A stretch of DNA of 64,000 nucleotides from assembly GCF_947507565.1 (NCBI RefSeq), contig NC_089192.1:2170001-2234000 (forward strand), written 5' to 3'. This DNA comes from Oscarella lobularis (lineage: Eukaryota; Porifera; Homoscleromorpha; Homosclerophorida; Oscarellidae). The position numbers and the translations under genes were made by a program. Every line of letters starts with the position of its first letter. The first letter of the stretch is position 1. Below are positions 51,151 to 60,306 of this stretch, piece by piece. Under the pieces are notes generated by a model, which had not been told where the DNA came from, ran no database searches, and worked only from the letters and a program-made list of their open reading frames with translations.

Positions 51151-51320
51151 AAGAGCATCATCGAATACCATCGTCTCTCTAAGAGACAAAAGCCTCATCG
51201 AATACCATCGTCTCTCTAAGAGACGAAAGCCTCATCGAATACCATCGTCTCTCTAAGAGACGAAAGAGCATAATTGAATGCCATCGTCTCTCTAAGAGAC
51301 GAAAGAGCATCATCGAATGA
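51151..51320. repeat. 37-bp tandem repeat with perfect hairpin
   Basis: Four to five head-to-tail units of 37 bp (starts at 51159, 51196, 51233 and about 51270), each with CATCGAATACCATC and the hairpin GTCTCTCTAAGAGAC (six-base stem, three-base loop). There are no spacers between units. Confidence 0.8.
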
Positions 51321-52042
51321 CAATCTGTCCTTCTTCATGTGAAAGAAACGAAGGTCGATCTGTCCTTTGTTTCTTTACTAAACAGCGTTGCGTCTAGAAG
51401 GGTGCGTAATGTGGATTGAGATGTTATCTCACATAGGTAATCATTTGTTAATGTGTATAAATATCTCTTACCTTTTTCGGTCTGTCCCTCCGGTCCCGTG
51501 ATGCCAAAAATCTTTCATTTCTTAAGACTTCTATTATTAAATATTAAGTGCAACATATAATCTTTTGGATTAATAAACATACTTAGGCAATGATGTCACC
51601 ATTTTGAGTATGAATATGGCCTTAAAGTTACGAATCATCGTCGTTCCGCCGGCGAGAGCGGCTCTGGTCCCCTCGTAGAAGTTGTCGGTTGCCTGTGTTC
51701 TCATGAAGGGTAATTGCACTTGGATGTGCGTGTGTCGATTACATCTGAAAAACTTGCGTTTTGTACGTTTTTTTGCTGATCGGATCGTTTACCTACCGAG
51801 GAAGACTTATTTTCCTGTTGCGTCGACTATTTCTGTTCCTTCTGGAACGCTTACGCTCTCGCCTACGGCTCTGTTGTGAGGAAAAGCGCGGTTCAGTGTT
51901 GCAGGGTTCGATCGGGGACCCCTTACGGAAGACGTTGGCGCAAAAGGCGCGAACTTAGTTCACGCAAGTTCCGCCGCGAATAAGAAGCGGTGAAGCCTAC
52001 GACAAAGACGTTCGGAAGACGGAGAAACAGAGGCGAGACGTG

Positions 52043-52500
52043 AGCTCGGTTTCGCGGGATATAGACGCTGTCTCTTGCACGTAGGATATAGTCTGGCTTT
52101 GTGACAGTTCCGAATGACGAAGGATCGCTTCGCAATAAAAGAGATTCTGATGACACAACGGTGTTTTCTTGAAAATGCAGTCCCGGATGCTAGAGAACTT
52201 CCCTGATGCTTACACGACTCAAGAGGATAAATTATGATAGTAACACACTGTTGCTGATGATTCAGAACCATCAATGGCGTCTTCGCCTAAGAACAGTCGG
52301 GTGTGGACTCCTTGTCATGGCTTGGGAAGACGAGCAAGAAGACGAATGTAGCGTTACTACTCGTAGATCTCGCACTCGCCTACGCTTTCACCTTCTCTCT
52401 ATTTAATTAATATATAAACGAGCGTGTCTGACAGTTACATTGACAGTGACAGTGACAGTGACAGCAGTGACAGTGACAGCAGTGACAGTGGACAGCAGCA
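52043..52500 (+). repeat. Dispersed repeat, copy 1
   Basis: Shares TATAGACGCTGTCTCTTGCA, AGGATCGCTTCGCAA, ATGCAGTCCCGGATGCTAGA and CTAAGAACAGTCGGGTGTGG blocks with copies at about 55955 and 58135. It ends in a GTGACA microsatellite. This copy is the most diverged. Confidence 0.75.
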
Positions 52501-52913
52501 CTGATAAGACACCGCGCCCGCCGCCTAACTAGACGTGCATAGCCACACTCTCGTGCAAAGTCACAGCTTAACGAACGTTTTCCGCCTAGAGCTGTCCCAA
52601 AAGGTGTCACTTAGCACGTGTACAGATCATACATGTATCTAATTATCCCTCGACTTTGTGTGTTGTTCTCATGCATGACTCACAAATGAGATACCGCGAT
52701 AAATAGTGGCTGCGAGAAACTTCTTCGGTGTCGGTTTTCGCAGCCTGCATGCAATAGAAGCGCTGTCTTTTCTACAGAAGCCGCAATCTACGTTCTTACC
52801 TCATAAATGACATGCCTATTTAGAAGCATTGCACGTAAGGTGATAGACGTTTGTAATTAAATAGACGTTCATGCTTGGACTCTCGTGCCATGTCACGCCC
52901 TCCAGTTCTTCTG

Positions 52914-52921
52914 TATATAAG
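52914..52921 (+). promoter_or_regulatory. TATA box of the knottin-like gene
   Basis: TATATAAG lies 50 bases before the ATG at 52971, the same spacing as the boxes of three other genes in this cluster. Confidence 0.6.
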
Positions 52922-52970
52922 TCTTCCCCAGAAACAGAGGTTCTCACACTTGACTTGAGTGAAGATCGCG

Positions 52971-53305
52971 ATGAACAAGGCCGTCGTTTCCTTCTTTATT
53001 CTGTCCGCTATGTTTGGTGCTTTTCAATTTGCCACTGTTCGATTCGAGTCGTTTGAGAGGCAGTGCAGTGACGTCGGCGAGTCATGCACTTCTTTGAAGT
53101 GAAACGGAGCTACCGTTGAGATGAGAGGCGACTATTGCTGCGAAGGAAGACACTAGAGAGGGTCACACGTGCATGCTACAAGCCCGACGACGTTGGCTGT
53201 TGGTCACTGGATACAGTCTGCAACTGCTTTCCGACGTACAGCTGTACAAATTGTTGCGACGGATACACCTGCACAGGAGTTCCTGGACTTGGTGGGTGCG
53301 ACTGA
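52971..53305 (+). pseudogene. Broken cysteine-rich secreted peptide gene, cystine-knot-like
   Basis: A signal peptide (MNKAVVSFFILSAMFGAF) is followed by a first cysteine segment (RQCSDVGESC). The frame then meets TGA at 53100-53102. Further cysteine codons, including a CC pair, follow in that frame to another stop near 53153. The C-terminal part reads in a different frame and ends ...CNCFPTYSC, TNCCDGYTC, LGGCD before TGA at 53303-53305. The spacing (CxC, x5, C, x2, CC, x4, C, x7, C) recalls inhibitor-cystine-knot peptides such as sponge knottins. Either the gene is disabled by a stop and a frameshift, or one short intron without good signals is present. The TATA box is intact. Confidence 0.5.
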
Positions 53306-54184
53306 AGGATTGAAAATGTAGATTGGTCCAAGACAAGAACAAACTACGTGAAGTTGATTCATTTCTGTCTCGTTCTGTGCTATTAAAAAACAGTTTTGTC
53401 TTTCAGAAATTAGTCTTGCGTTTCTCCGCCCATCTAGCTATATGTCAGATTTTTGAAACCCTAAGCACTAATTTTGAGTCAAAGAGGAGGGGTGCACGGG
53501 CGCTTAATTAATGGCTGTGCCCTGACCGTTAATTTACTCGACAGAATGCGGTACGTAAAGTGAAAGATTTATAGATCGGATATAACTGAGTATCTTCCAA
53601 GACGAGGTCCCTCTAAAGATTATTCTATTTATTATTTCGAATTTAGACTTCTGCTTTTATGAGTCATGAAGCGACAGAAAAACTGTTCTTTGGTCGAAAG
53701 TGCCGTTTGAAAAATAAGGATTTACGAGTACCATGACGAATAAGATGTGATGAGAGTGGCCTAAAAAGTTTGAGAGTACGTCTACTTTTATGAGACTACG
53801 ATAATATTCGATCAATCGATCGATTATCTCTAATTGGCTTTTCTCTTCTGCTGTCAATTTACGCAAGTCCGCTAGCTACCAGGAGGTGGAGGATTTTATC
53901 TGAATAGTGTTCACGGAAGATCTGCGCCCATTCTTCTCTCTTCGCTGTCCTTACTCCACAACGAAACTCAGCAAGAATATGATAAAGAAGGCCTAAGCAA
54001 AACACCCTCTGGATCAGCCACTGTATAGGTTTTATTTATAGCACGTTTTTCTCAATAATACACATGACTTATACTATGCTATAAGGTATAAGTAAAGTGT
54101 GCATGCATGCATGCATGCATGCAGGGCAGGGAGAAAAGACATGAACGTAATGAGCAAAAGCTTCATGCTTCCGAAAGCATTCTT
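53306..54184. other. Intergenic, no gene seen
   Basis: AT-rich sequence with scattered stops. A minus-strand frame at 53657-53866 has no recognisable feature. A possible AATAAA for the minus-strand peptide gene lies near 54030. Confidence 0.4.
54099..54123. repeat. GCAT microsatellite
   Basis: Six copies of the self-complementary GCAT tetranucleotide, about 60 bases past the 3' end of the peptide gene at 54185-54463. Confidence 0.8.
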
Positions 54185-54463
54185 TCACTTTTTGCCGTTG
54201 AAGCACGAAGGACAGAAAGAAAAACACCACAGTTGGCAAAATGGATTTCGAAGAACTCGTTTCTTAGCTTCAGTCACAGTTTTGCTTAGGTCTTCTGTAC
54301 CAAATCGTGAGAGAGGTTCTTTGTAGAGTAGGGCCAGAGACTGAGAGCGAGGAATGGGCGCAGATCTTCCGAGACGTTGAGCAAAATAAGGTAACGGATT
54401 TGCGTAAATTGACAGTAGAAGAAATGAGGCAAATAAAAACACCGTCAACATCTGTCTCGCCAT
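54185..54463 (-). CDS. Secreted peptide precursor S1, with cysteine peptide and amidation signal
   Basis: 92 codons without introns. The signal peptide MARQMLTVFLFASFLLLSIY is followed by an NPLP boundary shared in form with other members of the cluster. After a propeptide comes the basic site EAKKR, then a short C-terminal peptide with four cysteines spaced Cx3Cx3Cx2C, ending GKK before the stop. A C-terminal Gly followed by basic residues is the standard signal for peptide alpha-amidation, so the precursor looks like a hormone, neuropeptide or defence peptide (inference). A longer open frame upstream of the chosen ATG has no signal sequence at its start. It is divergent from S2, with about 500 bases between the two ATGs. 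Confidence 0.65.
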   Translation of the reverse strand: MARQMLTVFLFASFLLLSIYANPLPYFAQRLGRSAPIPRSQSLALLYKEPLSRFGTEDLSKTVTEAKKRVLRNPFCQLWCFSFCPSCFNGKK

Positions 54464-54960
54464 ATGGATGATCGATGGAACTTTGGGCTCGGAATTATAT
54501 GGGAACCCTTTTTGTACTCTGCGCTCCATGAAAGGCTGGAAGCTAGCCAAATCCCCACCCACGTCATGCGGAAGGGAATAGCTTCCGAGTACTTGCACTT
54601 GCATGACGTCATATCGTCAATTAAACGCCATGCATCGCAACGCAGGTACGTATATACTTTATTATATAATTCATTTGTAATGTTGAGGTAGAAAAAGAGC
54701 ACGCTAAAACCTCTATGCAGACAACGTCGTCCTCAAAGAGACTGAGAGCACTTCCTGTTGTCTAGTTTGAGGAAGCATTTCGCTTCTTCAGATCGTCATC
54801 GCGGTCACCTTAGCTTCCGAGGACGCGTCCGGCCCACTAACTTCCGCACAGAAGAAGGGTTTCTCATAACATCAACAAGAGGACGGTGGTTATACGTTAG
54901 CTTCTGGCTGGACAGCATATTGGGCTCTACACTTCCTACAGAGACCCTGCAGTATCGTTC
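54464..54960. other. Divergent promoter region of S1 and S2
   Basis: About 500 bases between head-to-head precursor genes. A perfect CRE-type TGACGTCA lies near 54604. An ATATAAT-like box on the minus strand near 54494-54500 could serve S1. Confidence 0.4.
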
Positions 54961-55305
54961 ATGGCAAGACAGATGATTGCTCTGGCTTTCTTTGCCTCTT
55001 GTATTCTACTTTCAACGTACACGAGCCCGATCCAGGAGAAAGATATATTTCATCTCGCCCAATGGAGAAGATCGGCGATAAAGTCTAAGTCCCAGTCAGT
55101 ACTAGAAAAAACGAAATCAGAGAAAGATGAAAGCCGTCTCAACGATAGTCTCAGCCATTCGCAGCAGCGAAATGATGTAAAGCACATAATTTGGAATAGA
55201 AAGCCCTAAACGTAATATCGTCTCTGTAAGGTTCTGAAACGGTTCAGGCGTCGTAAGCGCATTTGCGTTCCGCCTTCATGTCGTGGCTTCTGTTATATCT
55301 GCTAG
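54961..55305 (+). CDS. Secreted peptide precursor S2 (two exons)
   Basis: Exon 1 (54961-55176) encodes a signal peptide beginning MARQMIALAFFASCILLSTY and a charged propeptide. Read straight through, the frame stops at 55207. A 54-base intron with GTAAAG donor (55177) and TGTAAG acceptor (55230) would remove both in-frame stops and join exon 2 (55231-55305). Exon 2 encodes a strong basic site (RRRKR) and a C-terminal cysteine peptide with Cx4Cx3Cx2C spacing ending in Cys-stop, matching the layout of S1. The length would be 96 residues. The intron is inferred from phase, length and the match to S1; the acceptor has a weak pyrimidine tract. Confidence 0.55.
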
Positions 55306-56642
55306 TCGAATGTCAAAACATCCTGCCAATCTGTTTTCTCTGGTATAGGTGCCGTGAAAAAAAAGAACACTGCCTTGCCTAACACTACGCGTAGCACCAC
55401 GGAGCACTTGCTCCTATTTGTTCTAAAAATAAAGTACGAAAAAATTATGGAAGCTTCTTCGAAACAGAAAGATCGCGTTGCCCTTGGTTGCCCGGTGGTA
55501 CAGGACCCAGCGTGGGCCGATGTTGGCTTACCAATTCGCGCCGCCCTCTGTTCTGCAAAGCGTATAAGAGGAGCTCTAGTATCGCTAGGAGTTGCAGAAG
55601 CATTTCAAAAATCGATCAAATGCGTGACGTTGCCTTAATTGCTAGCTGGCACTGGCCTAGCCTCGTCCCGAGACCCTCTATCCTTTTACGGAAAAGCCCG
55701 CGGAAGCTAGATAGTATAGCTCTCAAATTGTTCGACAGCGATTTCGATCTAAGTGAAATCCGTACCTTGGTCACTTCGTCTCGTCGCCGATTAGGACGCA
55801 AATTCGAACTGAAACGGGACACAGTGTAACGATGGGATAAAGTTCTTGTAGTTGCTGCGATAGCGAGTTTGCACAGTCTCTTGAGGACGAGACAATCGGC
55901 GTTAATGCTCTCCAAATACGGGCTTCAAGAATCCCATAAAAGGTACGCCGCTTTACCTGGTTTCGCGGCGTATAGACGCTGTCTCTTGCATGTAGGATAT
56001 AGTCTGGCTATGTGACAGCTCCGAACGACGAAGGATCGCTTCGCAAAAAAGAGATTCTGGGGACTAAACAGTGTTTTCGTGAAAATGCAGTCCCGGATGC
56101 TAGAGAGCTTCCCTGTTGCTTACACGACTCAAGAGGATAATTCTGATACTTAGATACCGTTGCTGATGAGTCAGAACCATCAATGGGGTCTACACCTAAG
56201 AACAGTCGGGTGTGGACTCGTTTTCGTGGCTCGGGAAGGTAAGCAAGACGAGGTATGTAGCGTTACTACTCGTAGAGAAAGAAGATCTCGCAAACGTCTA
56301 TGCTTTCACCTTCTCTAATTAATTAATATATAAACGAGCCTGTCTGACAGTTACAATGAGAGTGACAGTGACAGTGACAGCAGTGACAGGGAATAATTGA
56401 TGGATTGACAGGTTTATAAAAAGAAGCTTTTGAGCAAGGCTAAGTTTGTCTTTAGGTTACTTCATCAAAGACATGTATTCACTATAGTTAGATTGCTAGT
56501 ATGCATTCCAGACAATACTCTTAGTTTTCACAGGCACTGGGTCACACATGACTGTGATGTCGGTAGAGAAATCCACTGCGTCGGTATCGTCTGATAGCCT
56601 TCATGAAATACTCACAATATAGACTAAAACTTTTGCTATTTG
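55306..56642. other. Duplicated noncoding block, copy 1, with dispersed repeat
   Basis: From about 55730 the sequence matches 57870 onward. It contains dispersed repeat copy 2 (55955-56400). A frame at 55354-55638 (+) lacks a recognisable domain. Confidence 0.45.
55955..56400 (+). repeat. Dispersed repeat, copy 2
   Basis: Very close to copy 3 at 58135. Includes a 9-bp stem (GTCTACACC with GGTGTGGAC, one mismatch) around a 12-base loop near 56198-56227, and ends in a GTGACA tract after ATATATAAACGAGCCTGTCT-like sequence. Confidence 0.75.
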
Positions 56643-56938
56643 TTAATGCCTTACGTTGTTGCGTTGATCCAACTGCAAGCGGTTACTCAGTTTCTTGTTT
56701 TGATTGTCAATTCCTATTTCACGTTTTCCTATCAATTCTTTCACTTCCTCAACATTTATGTCGTTAGTAATTCCAACTGCAAAGAGACCTCTAAGGGCGA
56801 TTTCTGTGAGTGCGAATGGGGAGCCGATAGTGTAGTCCGATTGAGAGGCAACATCTCTTCCACATTGATTGGACTGGCGTGTGTTGGAAGTAGTAGAGAA
56901 AAGGCAACAAGCGCCGCAAAGATGACCAGTCTTGCCAT
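56643..56938 (-). pseudogene. Secreted peptide precursor S3, frameshifted
   Basis: The minus-strand ATG at 56938 opens a signal peptide (MARLVIFAALVAFSLLLPTH, then ASPI) and a short propeptide, but this frame stops at 56756 after 60 codons. A different minus frame, to 56643, encodes a tail (VGITNDINVEEVK, KREIGIDNQNKKL, NRLQLDQRNN) that matches the tail of S4 (VGVTNEINTDEIK, KREIDNQKKTL, NRLNLDRR). The shift lies between about 56770 and 56820, where S3 is also shorter than S4. Probably a recent pseudogene, or a gene with a changed short product. Confidence 0.55.
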
Positions 56939-56985
56939 GCCAATAAATGATAGGATATTCTGAGGCTACCGAAATGCGTGAAATT

Positions 56986-56993
56986 CTTATATA
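56986..56993 (-). promoter_or_regulatory. TATA box of S3
   Basis: TATATAAG on the minus strand lies about 50 bases upstream of the ATG at 56938; the surrounding AGTATATAAGAA sequence is shared with S4. Confidence 0.65.
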
Positions 56994-57052
56994 CTGTATA
57001 CTACCGGACACTAGCCTGAGTGCACGTGCAATCCAACGGATATCCTCTACTC

Positions 57053-57195
57053 GTTTTATTCAAAATACCTTTAGAGGAAACGAATGACTTCCTTGCATTG
57101 ACGTCACTGCCTGCGTCATGTCACTGATACTCAGAAAAATAATTTTAGTAGAGGAAGAGTGACTTCCCCGCAATGACGTCAGTGCATACGTTATC
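57053..57195 (+). promoter_or_regulatory. Two copies of a CRE-bearing 60-bp element
   Basis: Two related blocks (about 57053-57115 and 57140-57195) carry a TAG-GGAA-like part, GACTTCC, a GCATTGACGTCA or GCAATGACGTCA core (CRE-type TGACGTCA) and a following TGC. Further copies lie at about 59515-59575 and, inverted, at 59745-59805. They flank the S3 and S4 genes on their upstream sides. Confidence 0.55.
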
Positions 57196-57393
57196 TCGCC
57201 CACTCTTCCTAACGTGACACGTCAGCAGAGGCTACGCCCACCAGGTCACGCGCATATAGAGAGAGGCTGTGACGTAAAGAAACCTAGTGGCTACGTATAT
57301 ATTTTCTATATATAGTCTCGGCTCTTTTGTTTCGGTTTCTGGTTTGATTCTCCCTTAGCATGTGTATCCGGGATTTACTGTCAGAAACTCGAC

Positions 57394-57709
57394 ATGGGCT
57401 TTCAGCCGCGTCCTCGCCCGAATTTGACTCTTGCTTCGTCACTACGGCTGCCTACATCAACATTGCGTTATCTTCTTCTGTCGTACGGGTTCGCTTTGGT
57501 ATGCCTCTCGGCTGGGAGCAAAGGTAAACAGTCAGAGGATATCGAGGAACTGCAAAAAGACAGCGGGAGCCACTTGAAAGCGCAGTTATAACTCTCTGCT
57601 CGCTTTCTCAGCTCAGAGATGTCTGCTTTTGTGCGGAATTTGTAGCCATAGATTAATTGCGAATCGCGCGGAGTCCTCGCGAGAGACGACTTCGACACAA
57701 TTGTCCTAA
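57394..57709 (+). CDS. Possible secreted cysteine peptide S5 (two exons)
   Basis: A TATATATAG box at 57307-57315 precedes the ATG at 57394. Exon 1 (57394-57523) has a hydrophobic stretch (LLLSYGFALVCLSAG) and ends in phase 1 at AAAG then GTAAAC. The frame also runs on to a stop at 57591. An 88-base intron ending CTTTCTCAG (57611) would give exon 2 (57612-57709), with RCLLLCGIC, that is Cx3Cx2C, and a stop at 57707. The hydrophobic stretch starts about 25 residues in, which is late for a signal peptide. This model rests on splice signals and the shared cysteine pattern with S1 and S2. Confidence 0.35.
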
Positions 57710-58940
57710 GTCTTCTCTTCCGACTTTATTCCATCTGAAAATGTCGTAATTAGTTGCCTCCTTGATATGTAGTCTTACACGAGAGTGTGGCCTTCGCTCT
57801 CTATATTCTTACATGAGAGCGTTGGCTATCGCTCTCTATATTCTTACTGTAGCTCTCAATTTGCGCGACTGCGATCAGCGATTTCGATCTGACTAAGTGA
57901 AATCCGTACCTTAATTCTTTTCGGTCACTTAGCAACGTCTCGTCGTGAGGACGGGATCTGCGCCCAATAATGCCGATTCTGGCCCAAATTCGAACTGAAG
58001 CGGGACACAATGTACGGCTGGAGTACTTTTTTTGGTAGTTGCTACGATTGCGAGTCTGCACAGTCTCTTGACGACGAGAAAATCGGCGTTAATGCTCTCC
58101 CAATACGGGCTTCAAGAATCCCTTAAAAGGTACGCCGCATTACCTGGTTTCGCGGCGCATAGACGCTGTTTCTTGCACGTAGGATATCGTCTGGCTATGT
58201 GAGAGCTCCGAACGACGAAGGATCGCTTCGCAAAAAAGAGATTCTGGGGACTCAACAGTGTTTTCGTGAAAATGCAGTCCCGGATGCTAGAGAGCTTCTC
58301 TGTTGCTTACACGACTCAAGAGGATAATTCTGATACTTAGATACTGTTGCTGATGAGTCAGAACCATCAATGGGGTCTACAACTAAGAACAGTCGGGTGT
58401 GGACTCGTTTTCGTGGCTCGGGAAGGCAAGCAAGACGAGGTATGTAGCGTTACTACTCGTAGAGAAAGAAGATCTCGCGCACGTCCACGCTTTCACCTAC
58501 TCTAATTAATTAATATATAAACGAGCCTGTCTGACAGTTACAATGAGAGTGACAGAGACAGTGGCAGCAGCGACAGGGACTTAATTATATTATTTGATTA
58601 CAGGCTGTCAACGACATGAAGGCTATAGAATAGGCCTACGTCGCGTTGTACGTCAGCAGAGTTTAGATGCTCTTTAGGTCACACTCGCTGCTAAAAGCGA
58701 TTAATTTGTGCATAGATCCCCGATTTCATATTAGACATGTAGTATTCAAATAGTTTGATTACTAGTATGCTTTCTAGAAATAGTCTTAGTTTTCACGTCT
58801 TCGCAAGGCACTGCAGCCTTAGCGGCACCGAGACGGGCGCACATCAATTAGGTCGATTGAAAAATCCACGCAGTTGGTGTTGTCCTATACCCTACATGAA
58901 ATACTCACAATTTAGCGTAGAACGTTTATACTCGTAAATA
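57710..58940. other. Duplicated noncoding block, copy 2
   Basis: From about 57870 it repeats 55730 onward, including dispersed repeat copy 3 at 58135-58580 and the 3' flank of the precursor gene. No separate gene was seen. Confidence 0.5.
58135..58580 (+). repeat. Dispersed repeat, copy 3
   Basis: Nearly identical to copy 2. It lies at the same distance before the S4 3' end as copy 2 does before S3, so these two copies multiplied with the surrounding block. Confidence 0.75.
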
Positions 58941-59252
58941 TCATACGGTGCTGCGTCGATCCAAATTAAGGCGATTAATCAGTGTCTTTTTTTGATTGTC
59001 TATTTCACGTTTTTTAAATTTTATTTCGTCTGTATTGATCTCGTTTGTGACCCCAACTGTGTAGATCATGATGCCCCTCTGCCTTGACCTCTTATTGATC
59101 TTTGGGAGCAAAATCTCTGAGTTCGACGAAGGCGTCAATTTTCTAGTCGTATTGTGGTGAAACATTTCTTCCACCAGATTGATCGGGACAGCGTAAGTTG
59201 AAAGTAGAAGAGAACAGGCAACAAAGGCCGCAAAGATTATTAGTGTTGCCAT
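58941..59252 (-). CDS. Secreted peptide precursor S4
   Basis: 103 codons, intronless. The signal peptide MATLIIFAAFVACSLLLSTY is followed by AVPI, matching the SPI/NPL boundary in S1, S2 and S3. The rest is hydrophilic, with several basic sites (NKRSRQR, KFKKR, DRR) that could release VGVTNEINTDE-type and EIDNQKK-type peptides, and no cysteine. It is the intact paralogue of S3. The role is unknown; a secreted signalling or defence peptide is a fair inference. Confidence 0.6.
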   Translation of the reverse strand: MATLIIFAAFVACSLLLSTYAVPINLVEEMFHHNTTRKLTPSSNSEILLPKINKRSRQRGIMIYTVGVTNEINTDEIKFKKREIDNQKKTLINRLNLDRRSTV

Positions 59253-59295
59253 AAATGATATGAGAGGTCTTCAGGCAATCGAAGTGAGTGAAGTT

Positions 59296-59303
59296 CTTAT
59301 ATA
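59296..59303 (-). promoter_or_regulatory. TATA box of S4
   Basis: TATATAAG on the minus strand about 45-50 bases upstream of the ATG at 59252, in sequence shared with S3. Confidence 0.65.
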
Positions 59304-59514
59304 CTGTACTGCCGGATACTAACCTCGAACCGTAATGACGTATTCAATAGGAATGGTTTCCTTGTTTATGCTGTACTAGCTTCCGCGGATACCAACTCTA
59401 ACCGCGCAATTGCAATACGTCATATTCTTATTTTAGAAAAGAGTTTATTCTCAAAAGTCGTGCACGCGCAATCCGCGACTTCGTGTTTTCAGTAGGTCTA
59501 ACCTCGTCTCATTT

Positions 59515-59805
59515 TTCTTCGAAGACCTTTAGCGGGAACAACTTCCTCCGCATTGACGTCAATGCATGCATAAAACTTATAACTTCCTCGGGTCCATGCA
59601 TCTTCGTCATCTCGTGAGAGCAAATGCAGGAACTGAGTCGAAGAAAATGAATATTTATTTACAGATAGAGACTGGTAATTGTCTAAGTGCTCTCGCGAGG
59701 TCACAAAAATGTACACGATGAACTGATTTGCATTCTAATGTTATGCACTGACGTCAATGCGGGGAAGTTCCTCGTTTCGCTAAGGGTCTTTGAATAAAAC
59801 TAAGA
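59515..59805. promoter_or_regulatory. Inverted pair of the CRE-bearing element upstream of S4
   Basis: The element at 59515-59575 (ACCTTTAGCGGGAACAACTT, GCATTGACGTCAATGCATGC) recurs in reverse at 59745-59805 (TGACGTCAATGCGGGGAAGT, CTAAGGGTCTTTGAATAAAA). The two arms enclose about 170 bases and could fold into a long hairpin or mark a small mobile element. Confidence 0.5.
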
Positions 59806-60296
59806 AGAGGATGTCCCTTAGATCTGAGGAACTGGAAAAAGACTTTTTGAGATTTAACATGCCTAATCTAAAATGAGAAGATGTTGTGATAAACTGCGGT
59901 TAAAGTTGGTCTCGTATAAAAGAGGAAGCCATTCTCCTTAGAAGCAGTTTTAAAACGTGTAGTCAGATGACACTAAGACGGTATCAGGGAACTTACTATG
60001 GAGTTAGATTCTCTCAAGTTTCTTTATGGCAGTCTTTTGGTCACTCCTTTGTCCTGTTTCGACGACTCAATCCCCTTGTATAGAAACGTTACAAACGAGG
60101 CATTTATCATATCACCTAGAAAGCGCACAGAGCTTGCGCTATAACCAACTTGTGTGTGTTGTTTCTACGCTATTTGGGGCATAGCGATAGTGAGATGTGA
60201 ATCAATCTATTTCTGGGAAAGTGGTTTTTAAGAAAAAGATTCCAGCGTAAGAGCGCTAGAGTTTCTGTTATTTTGCTTAGTTGCAGCCTTCTCCTG
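59806..60296. other. Intergenic, no gene seen
   Basis: No open frame with recognisable features was found between the S4 upstream region and the 3' end of the large minus-strand gene. Confidence 0.5.
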
Positions 60297-60302
60297 TTTA
60301 TT
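60297..60302 (-). terminator. Polyadenylation signal directly after the stop codon
   Basis: AATAAA on the minus strand lies four bases past the TGA stop at 60307-60309. If used, the 3' untranslated region would be only about 20-30 bases. Confidence 0.45.
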
Positions 60303-60306
60303 CGTC

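Larger units (their letters stand above)
50306..52970. other. Repeat-rich noncoding region
   Basis: Two diverged copies of a 60-70 bp block with CTCCGAGGCCAAC and AAAGAGGCCxTACC lie near 50488 and 50648. The 37-bp hairpin minisatellite is at 51151-51320, and the first copy of the dispersed repeat at 52043-52500. No gene was recognised. Confidence 0.5.

Noticed and set aside
51151-51320. CRISPR-like array
   Set aside because: Units are contiguous with no unique spacers, and the context is an animal genome.
56160-56230. Hammerhead ribozyme (CTGATGAGTC in the dispersed repeat)
   Set aside because: The required GAAA segment and flanking stems do not follow at the right spacing, and copy 1 has lost the motif.
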